Positions 1 to 10,889 of a stretch of 64,000 bases of DNA are shown here, piece after piece. The notes under the pieces were generated by a model. That model saw only the letters and a list, made by a program, of their open reading frames with translations, made no database searches and had not been told where the DNA came from. The stretch lies in assembly GCA_958295665.1 (NCBI GenBank), contig OY282559.1, positions 251,963,461 to 252,027,460 on the forward strand, given 5' to 3'. Position numbers and translations under genes: made by a program. How positions within the stretch are numbered: position 1 is the first letter of the stretch; each line of letters begins with the position of its first letter. The stretch comes from Tipula vernalis. Taxonomy: Eukaryota; Arthropoda; Insecta; Diptera; Tipulidae.

Positions 1-29
1 CTTATTATTTTTCTCAATTCTTATTTCAG

Positions 30-772
30 TTTCCGACAACAGGAGAAGAATGGACAGTAATTTCGGACGATTACCGCCTCAAATATCAATTCCCAAATTG
101 TTTAGGTGCTTTGAACGGTAAACATATAAGTTTTCGACCTGCCAAAAAAAATGCGCCGCTTTACTATAATTATAAAGGCTTCCATAGCGTGGTATTATTA
201 GGCCTTGCCGATGCCTATAGTAGATTTATTTTTATAGATGTGGGATGCAATGGGCAAGTAAGCGATAGTGGTGTATTGCAGCGTTCTAATTTAAATTATG
301 TTTTACAACAAGCCGATAAGGTCTTACCGGCCAAAAAATTAATTGGAAACAAACGGTTGTTACCACACGTGTTCGTAGCGGATAATGCGTTGCCGTTATC
401 ACCCAATATGCTCACACCATATGCCTTTACCACAACCGATGAACATAAAAAAATTTCAATTGGAGATTGAGTCGAGCCAGACAGACTATGGAACGTGCTT
501 TTGGTATATTAAGCAATCGATTCCGAATTTTCCAGAAGCCGATCAATTTGCGTGAGGATAAAGTTATCAAAATCGTGCAGTGTTGTTGCGCATTGCATAA
601 TTTTTTGATTACGAGAAGCGCATGGTATAGGGTAATAGATTTTAATGAAGGAAATGATGCTGCTCAAGATAAAGGTAATGTGTTTCGCTCAAACACCCCA
701 AATTCAAAAAATAGAGAAACCGTTAGAAAAGAATTCACCGAATATTTTAATAATGAGGGCAAATTAGATTAA
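30..772 (+). pseudogene. PIF/Harbinger transposase (HARBI1-like), broken
   Basis: This is the 3' part of a Harbinger DDE transposase (nuclease for cut-and-paste transposition). An AG acceptor after a pyrimidine run at about 29 opens a frame that runs through 111-470, then continues in another frame at 467-772, so at least one frameshift separates the two blocks. Visible family motifs are LGALNGKHISF near the start, GQVSDSG in the middle, VFVADNALPL, and the C-terminal ARQTMERAFGILSNRFRIF and CCALHNFLI blocks. In this family the first block normally reads DG[K/T]H with a catalytic Asp; here it is Asn. With the frameshift, this suggests an inactive copy. Upstream exons lie outside the window. 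Confidence 0.85.
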
Positions 773-879
773 TAAAAAAACAAATAAGAATTGTATAGTA
801 AAATATTTATTAAATATTAAAATAAAAAATCAAATCAAATCAATTTCTATAATTTAATTAATTAATCAATTTCTACAAT

Positions 880-2150
880 TTAATTATTAATACACCCTCT
901 CATTGATAATTGCAGGATATCTTTGGATGTTGATGGTGCTGGTTGCATCGTTTTTATTTCTATTATTTCAAATTGTTTTTTTTTTGCTGGATTTTGTTCT
1001 CGTTCTGGTGGAATTTTAGTATAATAAACTTCTTCAAATTCACATTCAGACTGACAATATGGAGAGGATTTTCGTGGAACTATTGATTGTATTGGGTTAA
1101 ATTCGATAGTTTGATATTTTAAATGAGATGGGTTCGAAAATTCTATTGGTGATGGGGTTGAATATTCTATGGATGGTGAATTGGAATGTTCAATTGTTAT
1201 TGGGTTTGAATATTCTATTGGGGAGTAAGTAAAAACATTATTTGTATGATTTGATTTATTAAATTTAGAAAAGGATGACGAAGAAGAGGTTGGGGTTGAT
1301 ACACGTTTAGGAAATTGAGAAAAGGATGACGAACCACAGCTTGGGGTTGATACAGTTTTAGGAAAATCACATGATGACAGATCATGTGATAAAGCCTCCT
1401 CGTTGATTTTGTTCTGCACCAACTGCAAAATTTCCATTTTTAGGGCTCTAAAAGTGCGATCCATTTTAATTGCCTTTAGTTCGCTACATAAATAGCGGCA
1501 AAATTCTTCCTTCTTAGTAAGTGTTTTTTTTTCCTTTAGATGCACTTATATATTCCTTTGCACAATTCAATGCATCTACTGCCTGATTTTGAATATTATT
1601 ACTCTTTTGCTTTGTTTTCTGAAATGATTAATAAAGATTTTTCAACATATATACGTATATATGTATATATAAAATATAAAACTTAAATTTAAAACAAATA
1701 TTTTATAGATATTCGAAATAATTTTGTAATAATTTAAGGTTGAAATCAAAATTTACATAATGGGGTCGTCCATAAATTACGTAACGCTATTTTAAAACAT
1801 TTTTGGAAATAAATTTAAATAAACTTACTTTTCTACGAGAACCAGTAATATGTTCGTCAACTTCTTCACCATTCTCAATATTTTGTATTCCAATCTGAAA
1901 ATAAAATTAAAACCAAATACATATTATGGCATTTAAACTTAATATATCACAACAAAATTAGTGACTTACTTCGGATAGGTCCAAATTAGAAGAAGACGGT
2001 GCAGAATCATTACAATTCACTAAAAAAAGTAAATCCGCGTAGCACCACAATGTTGGCTCGTAAACGGCATCCCTACTTGTGCCACTTTTTCGTGAGTTAA
2101 CAATTTTCGATCTCTCTTTAGCGATCTGGCTTTGAAGAGTTCGAATTTTT
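880..2150 (-). pseudogene. MADF-type DNA-binding partner ORF of the Harbinger element
   Basis: The 221-aa frame at 1545-880 begins with a charged segment (EEFCRYLCSELKAIKMDRTF), then a Ser/Thr/Pro-rich tail. Further exons seem to lie upstream: minus-strand translation of about 2100-1990 gives SGTSRDAVYEPTLWCYADLL, which resembles the second half of a MADF domain, followed by an acidic linker to about 1965, and a short exon near 1890-1830. Harbinger elements usually carry a Myb/SANT or MADF gene beside the transposase, needed for transposase nuclear entry and DNA binding. The tail-to-tail position with the transposase at 30-772 fits that. The complete exon chain was not resolved and it may be nonfunctional. 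Confidence 0.6.
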
Positions 2151-2159
2151 TATGTCCGC

Positions 2160-3420
2160 CACTGTCACATTAACTTTTATTTTTTTTATTTCTTCTACAA
2201 TTAAATTTAGTTTCTCGTTTCGCTTTATTTTATTGCAGAAATTATTATCTAACGGACTGTATAAGCAAGGGTATTTTTTTAATTCGTTTATTAACTAGAG
2301 CGTCTGACCCTTGCTCCACGTCCACCCATCTTGATTTGAAATTGAAAGCGTTTCGGACATCTTGATTTTCTTCGCACATACACAAAACACAGCTTTTGAA
2401 GACTTTTTTTAACGCACAATAATGTTTTTTAACACTAATTTTCAATACGCAAATAATATTTTTAAACAATTTTATAACACGCAATATTGTTTTTGACGTC
2501 TTTACTTGCAAACAATTAAATTTAAATGAAAAAATTAGTCACACATACACGAATAATTCTTTTGTTTTAATAGTAACAACACGAGAATACAAAAAAATTA
2601 TTGTTTAAATTTGCATCAGATAATCCCCACCACACCACAAATTTTTGTTTGTAGGCAAAGAGGTAAGAAGAGAGGAAAAAAGCAGATGCAAAAATACTAG
2701 TCTAATATGGCCCATTCAATTCATAAGCAAAATAAAATTTTGAAAGGATCTAGTATTCTATGACTTTTATTGTTTTAGTTTTTTACGTGAATGTGTTATG
2801 AAAGGAATGTTTACGCATCTATAACTTTGGAATCCGACCATCTAGAGATCTTAGCCATACCTTGTTTTTTTCTTATTTAATCAAGATCTATTACTTTGTT
2901 TCATAAAATTCGATGAGCACTTTTCGAATTACTATTTGTTAACAGATATTAACAGCGAGGATAAAAGGCATCTCTCTCGCTCTAGCGCTTTGCTTGAGTT
3001 GAGATGCCTAAAGAGGCAGCCGTTTCAATTTACATTTAATTTTTATTTTTTATTTTCATTTAATTGAAAGAACAAAACAAGATGAAAAATATATGCTCTG
3101 CAATGTGAATGTTTGTTCAACATGAATAATAAGCTGACGCACAGATACCGCAACACTCCTGTAGCTTCCAATTGAAACGTACAACCACTTGTCATCAAGC
3201 AGCGTTGAGTTGCTAACCATTCAAATAAATCCAAACAGAGTGTTCTGAAAAAAACTTGAAAATGAAAAATAATCTCTAGTATAAACACGAATTGTATTTA
3301 ACCACAAGTGTGTTACCTACCGCTACAGAAGCTTCGGCAAATTTGAAAAATTCTCTGCAGGCTAGGGTTACTGAATTAAACGTTAATGCTATACAACTCA
3401 AAACAATTTCGAAGTTTCTG
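2160..3420. other. AT-rich intergenic stretch
   Basis: No convincing gene. Short open frames at 2245-2511 and 3043-3288 show no recognisable domain and have the composition of noncoding AT-rich DNA. Confidence 0.4.
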
Positions 3421-3530
3421 AAAGTCTGTGAATAAATTCCCAACTTAAACGCTGACTCTTACTCAACTCAATCCCAACTGAACTTAAGCTCAACCCTAAC
3501 ACAGCCCTAATCCAATCCCAACTCACCTAG
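3420..3530. repeat. CTCAA-rich degenerate simple repeat
   Basis: Runs of CAACTCAA/CTCAACCC words. The reverse complement of the same word recurs at 4030-4250 (GAGTTG) and both orientations occur at 8225-8640, so this is a dispersed degenerate 5-6 bp repeat. Confidence 0.6.
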
Positions 3531-3779
3531 AGATGATAATCACGTGAAAAATCCATTCCTTTCTTAAAATACACTGTGCATAAATTATTATTAAACATGC
3601 TTTTTCTATATCTTCATTGTACATGCATTTATTTTTAAAACCAATGCAAACTAATTTAATTTGTGATAATTTGTGATTAAATCCTGTGAAAAATGACCAA
3701 CAATTTGGTTGTTCCAAAACCACTTTTCACGACGTTTTGAAAGTCCCTGAGTATAAAAAAGCAACAAAAAAAATGTCCG

Positions 3780-3836
3780 TCCTTCTGTCTGGACGTCTGG
3801 ATGTCTGGACATCTGGACGTCTGGATGTCTGTACCG
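3780..3836. repeat. CTGGACGTCTGGATGT minisatellite
   Basis: About seven tandem 8-bp units of the form CTGGACGT/CTGGATGT. Apparent proteins across it on both strands come from the repeat. Confidence 0.85.
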
Positions 3837-4384
3837 ATGGTATTTCGAGAACGGCTTGTACGATTTACAATTTTTTTTCGCCAATCTATTTCTATGATCA
3901 AGGCGGAAATCTGAAAAGCTTTTGGAACCTATACGTCAAGAGAGTTGGGTACCTGCCATACGAATTAACCCAAAACACCAGGTTATATGTATATAGAAAT
4001 ATTTAACAATATTTTGTGTATTTTGGTTTGAATAATGAGTTTAGCATTGAGTTGAAGTTGAGTTGGAGTTGAGTTGGGGTTGGATTAAAACATAGCGAGC
4101 ATATGATCAATTTTTTATATATGCAGGTTTAAGCATTGAGTTGAAAGAGAGTTTGCGGTTGGGCTCAGTGTTCAGTTAGAGGCCGTTTGCGGGTTGAACT
4201 GAGCTTGAGTTAGAGTTGGATTAGTGTTTAATGAGCAGTTGAGCAATCTATACATGTACATACATAAAAGTGAGTGTTTATATAAATAACAGCATGTGTG
4301 TATATTTAAACAAATCCACGCGCCTTGACCGATTTGACCCAAATTTTACACAAATATTGTTAATACACACATATGTGTATGCCA

Positions 4385-5500
4385 AACCTCAAATTGAACC
4401 TTTTACATTTCAAATTGAACCTTTAGCAAATTAAATGAATGGCGAATTAGGACGGAATTTACCTATTTCTTAACGGATATTAGTGAAATTTGACATCCAC
4501 GATGAAAATAGGATTCTAAAATGGTTATTAGTTGAAGTTCTGGAATACTTGGCCAAGTATAAGGAAACTTGCCTATTTCTCAACGATTATAATGAAATTT
4601 GAAAAGTGTATTGGAAATGGGATTCTAAAATTATTTTTGGATGAAGTTCTGGAATATGGCCAGTTAGAATGGAACTTGTCTAATTCTCAACCAATTATGA
4701 TGGAATTCGACATATGCATTGGAAATAAGATTATAAACTTATTTTTAGACAAAGTTCCGGAATATGGTCCAATAGGTTGAAAATTTGCTATTTCTAAACC
4801 GATTATAATGAAATTTGAGATTAGGAATGATACCGGTAGTAGTTTCAATATTGCGGCGCGTGTCCGCCAAACACTATATTTTTCTAAATTTACCGCTCTA
4901 ACAGCAAATACTCAGAAAAAATAATCCAAAGTTTAAAGCGAAGGATTGGCTAGAAAAGTTTCTAATAGCTGCATGATTCACAGAAACCTAAATAGACAAC
5001 TTTATAGAAGGCATATTGACATATTTCTCACAACCTCGTCTAAAAATAATTGTTGGGTCACATTTCGTAATGTTAGTTGAAAACATCAAAATTCATCATA
5101 ATCGGTTAAAAATATCCATGTTCCAGAACTTTATCTAAATATCATTTTAGAGTCCCATTTCCAACACACATGTCAAATTTCATCGTAATCGGTTAAAAAA
5201 CAGGCAAGTTCCATCTTCCATTATACTTGGCCATTTTTCAGAACTTCACCTAGAAATAATTTTAGAATCCCACTTCCATCGCTGATGTCAAATTTCATTC
5301 AAATCCGTTAAGAAATAGCCAAGTTCCGTCCTAATTGGCCATATTCCATATATCCAACGCACAGGTCAAATTTAAAAATAATCAGTTAAGGAATAGCCAA
5401 GCTCCATCTTAGTTGCCCATTCATATAATTTGCTAAAGGTTCAATTTGAAATGTCGAAGGTTCAATTTGCAATGTAAAAGGTTCAATTGAAGTGTAAAAC
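4385..5500. repeat. Long inverted repeat built from ~107-bp tandem units (foldback array)
   Basis: The plus strand at 4440-4830 carries about four diverged copies of a ~107-bp unit (ending AAGTTCTGGAATATGGCCA). The same unit appears in reverse complement several times at 5080-5420. The outermost part also pairs: AATTGAACCTTTAGCAAATT at about 4415 mirrors TTTGCTAAAGGTTCAATTTG at about 5430. The two arms surround a ~250-bp unrelated centre. The arms are diverged, so this is an old foldback-type element or a satellite block that inverted. Confidence 0.7.
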
Positions 5501-5504
5501 CTAT

Positions 5505-5735
5505 ATGCTGGTATGATGGTGAAATGGTATAATGGTATGATGATATGATGGTATGGTCGTATGATGGTAGGATGGTATGATGGTACGATGATATGATGAT
5601 ATGATGGTATAGTGGTAAGATGGTATGATGGTATGATTGTACGATGGTATAATGGTATGATGGTATGACGGTACGATCTTAGTATGATGGTATATATGAA
5701 GGTAAAATAGTATAGAGTCATGATGGTATAATAGT
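5505..5735. repeat. ATGATGGT-type microsatellite
   Basis: Imperfect repeats of TATGATGG/TACGATGG for about 230 bp. The 111-aa minus frame across it (repeated Ile-Pro-Ser-Tyr-His words) is a translation of the repeat, not a gene. Confidence 0.9.
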
Positions 5736-6131
5736 TAGGGTTTAATTTGGGGTCGAGTAACGATTTAACGGTAAACCTTCGATTTCCGTCAGAATTTAGG
5801 TTTAGGTTTGTAAAGGTATAACATAAAATGCATTCTTAAAACATATGTTTAGGTAAACGCTTAAACTTGCATTTAAAGGAAAAGAATATTAGAAACCAAA
5901 TGAATTATGTGATATAATAAATTTTCATATAGGTTTCATCCAAGAATATTCTTGGCTCAAATATTTTGTTAAAGCAATCATCATTTTACAGAAAGTAACT
6001 CATTATTTCTTCATTCGATTGTGACAGGTTTAGCTTAGGTGAGGTGAGGTTTAGGTGGCGGTCTACTAGCACCAGGCATAGACACAAAAAGGTCTGTAGC
6101 CATACCACAATTTAATTATTTATCCTCCAAC

Positions 6132-6800
6132 TCATTGAAACCATTTTGAGTTGCTAACGAAACGCTGGATACTCCTGACGTCCATTCTGCTAAGGTCCGT
6201 CAGGTCAATAGAGAGTGGTGCCCCTAGAAACTTTAGACTGTTTCGTGACAGACGAGGGCAGATGCAAATAAGATGAAGTACTGCCTCTTTCTCCTCTTCG
6301 TCCTCGCAACTACGACAGTAATCATGTGAGAAGAAACCAAGACTACTCGCATGCCTGCCAATGAGAGAGTGTCCCGTAATCACTCCAACAACCACAATGA
6401 TCTGTCATGTCGAGCCAGTTCATCGGCTTTAATGTGGATGTTGAACTGAACTGTCATTTCGTTAAGAGATGAGAGACAGTTCTGGACTACTTTCGACATG
6501 AGGAGGTGTGATTGAAGCGCTTTAATGGCAGCCTGACTGTAAGTATATATGCGAATATCACAAGTCGATATCCCATTATACCTCAACCAATTCACGACTT
6601 CCTTTGTCGCAGTTACTTCATCTGGAAAAATGCTACAGTAGTCGGGGAGATGGAAGGAGAGATTTAACAAAAGTTCCTCGCAGAACACCCCAGCCCGGAC
6701 TTTCCCGTTCCGTTTTGAACCATCAGTGAAGAAGTTTATAACTCCTGGTTCCAAAACTACACCCATCATCCAGTCCTCCTTGGATTCAGATACTAAAATA
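6132..6800 (-). pseudogene. 3' end of a non-LTR retrotransposon (RNase H plus C-terminal zinc knuckle)
   Basis: Minus-strand coding sequence includes VINFFTDGSKRNGKVRAGVF (RNase H start, with the first catalytic Asp), a following IRIYTYSQAAIKALQ segment where the family usually has a second Asp (here Tyr), and, after a frame change near 6390, a terminal CRSCEDEEEKEAVLHLICICP block. The latter is the cysteine/histidine motif common at the ORF2 end of LINEs with RNase H. The conserved KADELAR segment is also visible. A frameshift and altered active-site position indicate a dead copy. It is joined upstream to a different transposon (see 6830-7560). Confidence 0.8.
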
Positions 6801-6829
6801 AAGAAATTCGTAAAGGAATTATTGGAAGA

Positions 6830-7560
6830 AGAATCTTGAGGATAATTTTCAGAAGGTTTTATTTCGCTTATGGCAGAAGATATCTTTGTTAAGCATTCCA
6901 AAATAAAGAATTCTTGCCATGTCTGTTTCTGCAGAATTGTTTCAAACGATTTTCGATTAAAATGGGCTCTGAAAGTACCGATAATACCTTGATCCAATAT
7001 GACTGGAGATGTCGTGTTTTTGAGAAGGAATAGAACCATCACATTTGGGTGATATAAGTCCTTATGATGATTTGTGGCGTTACCTAATAGTAATAAAATT
7101 TTAAATTTTAGATTTTTTCAAACCATTCCTTTCCGTAAATATCACTGTCATCCAACATTTTTATTTGTCCGCTAATGAACAGACGGTTAATTGCCATAAG
7201 ATTTAATGTAAAATTCCCTGATGCATTAGTACGTATTAAGAGAGTCTCTGTTTATCTACTTTAAATCCAGGCACAGATTTGTGGATATTTGAAATATAGG
7301 TTCGAGATGGAATTTTATCCCAATAGAAAGCCGGTTCATCTACGTTGAAAATCTGATCCGCCGTATATTATCCATCTCCTTCAATTTTTTGTAGTTCTAA
7401 AGTGAAAACCTAGTAACATCTGCATCTGCTGAAGCACTTTCATCTTGAAGTTTCAGGCTATGCAACGAGGATTTTTTTTTTAATTTCTCGAGCCAGCCCT
7501 TACTCGCAGAAAATAACTTTTGTTGTTGTTCTGGTGCAGATGAACTTCCTATTTCATGTA
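6830..7560 (-). pseudogene. Tigger/pogo-type (jerky-like) transposase remnant
   Basis: Minus-strand translations in broken frames give an FSASKGWLEKLKKK block near 7490, IPSRTYISN and PGFKVDKQRLS pieces near 7300, TNASGNFTLN near 7225, and VMVLFLLKNTTSPVILDQGI and IGTFRAHFNRK from 7040. These follow in order the CENP-B-type helix-turn-helix end and DDE_1 domain of Tigger/jerky-like proteins. Internal stops and a deletion near 7080-7100 remove the middle catalytic part. The last block is in the same open frame as the LINE RNase H downstream, giving a fortuitous 220-aa fusion at 7042-6380. Confidence 0.75.
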
Positions 7561-7599
7561 AAGGAAATCATTTATCATTGCAATCTTGAGACCGAGAAA

Positions 7600-8225
7600 C
7601 GATGTTCAGAAAAAAAAAAATTTGCACTGAGTTTTGTTGCAGAAATGAACAATGATTAGTTAATGATGCGTTATTAATACAAACTATACAGACAGTCAGT
7701 TTTCCTGGTGTTTAAAAATGTAGATTTGGAGACAGACGGCGCACCAATGTAGTGTGTAGTATAAAGATTTGACATTTATGTATGGCATTTTGTTGCGTTA
7801 TCAATAAGTGTCAAACTGCATAAGCATGTGAGGACAAATAGCATTTCATACTTGTATACCTGTTGTGTAGGTAAGTGATCGAGTTAATTTTTAACAGTAA
7901 TATTCGCAACTTCATGTAATTCGAATTCCATGTTATTCGAGGGTTGTCGCAATTTTTAACTGTGCTATTCGTACCTTCGTGTAATTAAAGTACCTTGCTA
8001 TTCGAGGGATGCCGGTAGTTTACGCAGTATTTACTACAATATTGAAGTTTTCTGAATTATGCTCAATTCTAACCTAAAGATGTCATTTGGATATGTATAC
8101 TAAGAATTCAAACAGGATAGTGCACTAGCTCAAACATCAACATTTATTTGTCGGAGGTATAGGTGGAGAATAGATCAAGTTGAGTTCATATACGCAGAAA
8201 GTTCTTGAACCATTTTGATTTAGAG
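7600..8225. other. Intergenic, no gene seen
   Basis: AT-rich sequence with no supported coding or RNA feature. A loose duplication of a TGTAATT...TATTCGAGGG word occurs near 7912-8005. Confidence 0.4.
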
Positions 8226-8640
8226 TTTGAGTTGAACATTGAGTTTGGAGTTGAGTTAATTGTTGAGCTCCAACTCAACTTCAACTTAACTTAGCTCGAA
8301 CTATCACAATAAACCCTCAACACGACCGCCAATTAATCCCCAACTCAACTTCAAATCAAACCATATTCCGAACTAACTCGATATAAACTTAACCCTAAAT
8401 TCAGCCATAAACTCAACCATAACCCAACCCCAACTCAAGGGTCAACTCAATCCCAAATGAGTTAACTGGCGTTAGGGTTGAGCAAGGGGTTCGGTTGGGG
8501 AATTATTTGTGGGTTAATTTGGGGACAGGTTAAGGGTTGATTTGGTAGGGTGCTGGTTGAGTTGTAAATTGAGTTGGAGGTTGAGCTGATGATTGAGTTA
8601 AGTGGATCAGTTGGGGATTAATTTGGGCGTTGAATTAATT
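8225..8640. repeat. GTTGAG/CTCAAC degenerate simple repeat block
   Basis: About 400 bp of short words GAGTTGAG, GGTTGAG and their complements, switching orientation near 8260 and 8460. It matches the word repeats at 3420-3530 and 4030-4250. Confidence 0.6.
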
Positions 8641-8644
8641 TTCT

Positions 8645-10030
8645 GGACCAAATTTACTGATCGCCTCATGAGGTTTCAGCCCTTTAAATTATGTTTTTGT
8701 ATTTGTAATGGAAATGTTTTCATTCGTCACTCTGATTTTGTATTGGCAGTATAAGATTCTAAGGAAAACATTTATACTGAATTTTTAGTTCGATTTTTAG
8801 AAGTAGTTCGTCTATTTTATAACTTTAAATCATTCTATTAGTGTGATGAAATATATTACCTCAATTCGCTAAGATTACTGGGAAATCTGAAGGGCTAGAG
8901 AGATCGGGCTAGATAGAGGAAAGAACAGAGATTCTGAAAATAGTTCTGGTTGAATTGGATCTGAGGAGCGTTTCGACTATAGCGGTGGATAGACGAATTT
9001 TAACGGGATGAAACTCGTTACTCGTACTCTTTATAAAATTATTTTTATTTATGAAAATCGTTGCAATTAAAGTGGAGAAATGAGGAAAAATAGCTAATTA
9101 TTATTTTTATTTTTGTCACTTTATTTATATTTTAATCACGTATATGAAATGAATGATCGTTATAAAAAAAAGTTATGGAAATCACCGGCACTGAAATGGA
9201 GGAAAAAAGGAAAACTTCATTTTGTTGTTGTTGTTTTTCACATTTGTATTTATATTTTCACAATTTATTCATATCTCGATAACGGCAGAACGGCCGTTAA
9301 TCACATAAAATCCATTAAATGCTGCTCGACGGTCGACGAGCCCTTTTAACAGCTTTTATTTATGACGGGTGTTAAGTAGAGAGAAACGGAGAAATGAAAG
9401 TATTTTTCTCATTTAGTGTCGCCGCATGTGTATTATTATTTATATCTCGTTAACGGCCGATAGTGGAACAATACGATTTTTACAGTTTACAGTTGATTTA
9501 AAAGAAACGTTAAAATTATCTTGATTGTCTTCGACCAAGCTATCCTATTCCATTAAGTTGTAACAAAAATCACGTACATATATTTATGGATCGGTTGAAA
9601 ATCATAGCTAATTCACGTACAAATAATAGAAGAAGAGAAGAAAAGACAAATAGAAGATTTACATTGATTCGAAACCATTCTAATACCTCCAATTTGCTAC
9701 AGATACTACGATATTTATTAAGACTCAAACCTAGATTTTCTTGTTAATTTACTAAACATTTTTCTTTTGGTATCAGTTTTTCTCAAAACATGCGTGTTAA
9801 TTTTGTTTTTAGGAAATGTTAATATTTTCGAAAAGCTTTCTCACTTTTTCGTTAGGTTCACACTGTAGCTCGTTAGGTTTTTAGGGTGTGCCTTACTCTC
9901 TTCATAAAGAAACATTTTTTTTGTTCAAAATTAAACAAGGAATTATAAAAACTTACAGGAAAGTATACCATGTGCTATTTTTAGGCGACTAAAGGTCCAA
10001 AGTTTAACCCTATAACCCCAGCTTGTATAT
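8645..10030. other. AT-rich intergenic stretch
   Basis: No supported gene. Two loosely similar blocks around 9050-9290 and 9370-9470 share GAGAAATGA...TTATTTATAT...CTCG(A/T)TAACGGC, a diverged direct duplication. Confidence 0.35.
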
Positions 10031-10044
10031 AAACATTTGTTTTT

Positions 10045-10885
10045 TTCGGCTTTTTATAGACAAAAATATATTTGCGAAAATGGCATTCACAAGATTACCG
10101 ATTGATTAACCAGAAATAAAATCAAGAGGCCAATTATTCAAATACAGTTCCTACTTAAAACAGATAGTGTCAAGTACGAACGTACTGATTTAGCGAATTA
10201 TAAACACTAAATCAAAAAACTCAAGGAAACCCCTCATTTGTGTGTGTTTGACGCCGACACAATAGTTGCTTTCCAATCGACCAACCGCAAGCACCCGCTA
10301 GCAAACCGCTAGTAGAAAGGTTTTTATCCTTGCTATGGTCGATTGGAACGATTAAAATAGATGATGTGAGTAAAATATACCCTATAAATCGTATATGTTT
10401 TGCAATTGCTGTCAAAACTTTGGTGCGGCGAACAATTAAAAATTAAAATATTTTTTTTAACAACTTAACCAACGTATTGACCAATGCGATAGAAAAAATG
10501 TTATTTTTGACACAACAAAAATAAATATTTTTGACATAAAAAAGCGGTTTATCAAGCGGTACTACACTCAACCGTCTAGCGGCGAAATTATGCGTAACTG
10601 CTTCTAACTGCTCGGGAAAAATAATAAGAGCAGTTACGAGTAGTTCATTGAGCGGAGACAAAAACCTTTCTACTAGCGGTTTACTAGCGGGTGCTTGCGA
10701 TTGGTCGATTGGAAAGCAACTAATATCTCTTGCGGTAAAGTACGGGGGGATTGATATTTCTATATTTTTTTGGGTACCTAGATATATTGAATAATTGGCC
10801 TCTTGATTTTATTTCTGATTAACCAATCGAAAATCTTATGATTGCCATTTTACTAATATATTTGTGTCTATAAAAAGTCGAAAAA
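10045..10885. repeat. Outer inverted repeat surrounding the 10265-10720 MITE
   Basis: The left arm at about 10045-10140 and right arm at about 10785-10885 are imperfect reverse complements over roughly 95 bp (for example AAATCAAGAGGCCAATTATT and its complement). They bracket the inner element nearly symmetrically, so either the inner element inserted in a foldback or both are one large foldback element. Confidence 0.65.
10265..10720. mobile_element. 456-bp MITE with ~63-bp TIRs and TA duplication
   Basis: Ends are GTTGCTTTCCAATCGACCAA and its complement, and pairing continues to GTAGAAAGGTTTTT with few mismatches. Both sides are flanked by TA (10263-10264 and 10721-10722), as for Tc1/mariner-like elements. 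It has no transposase. Related terminal sequence (TTTCCAATCGACCACCGCAAG) occurs at 43302 and, inverted, near 48078. Confidence 0.85.
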
Positions 10886-10889
10886 AATC

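Noticed and set aside
3420..4250. Telomere-like repeats (CTCAA/TTGAG)
   Set aside because: Words are irregular, short and interspersed; not a regular insect TTAGG array and present at several internal places.
5386..5721. 111-aa minus open frame rich in Ile-Pro-Tyr-His
   Set aside because: It is the translation of the TATGATGG microsatellite.
9113..9349. 78-aa open frame
   Set aside because: Low-complexity hydrophobic product from T-rich DNA, no splice context or family motif.
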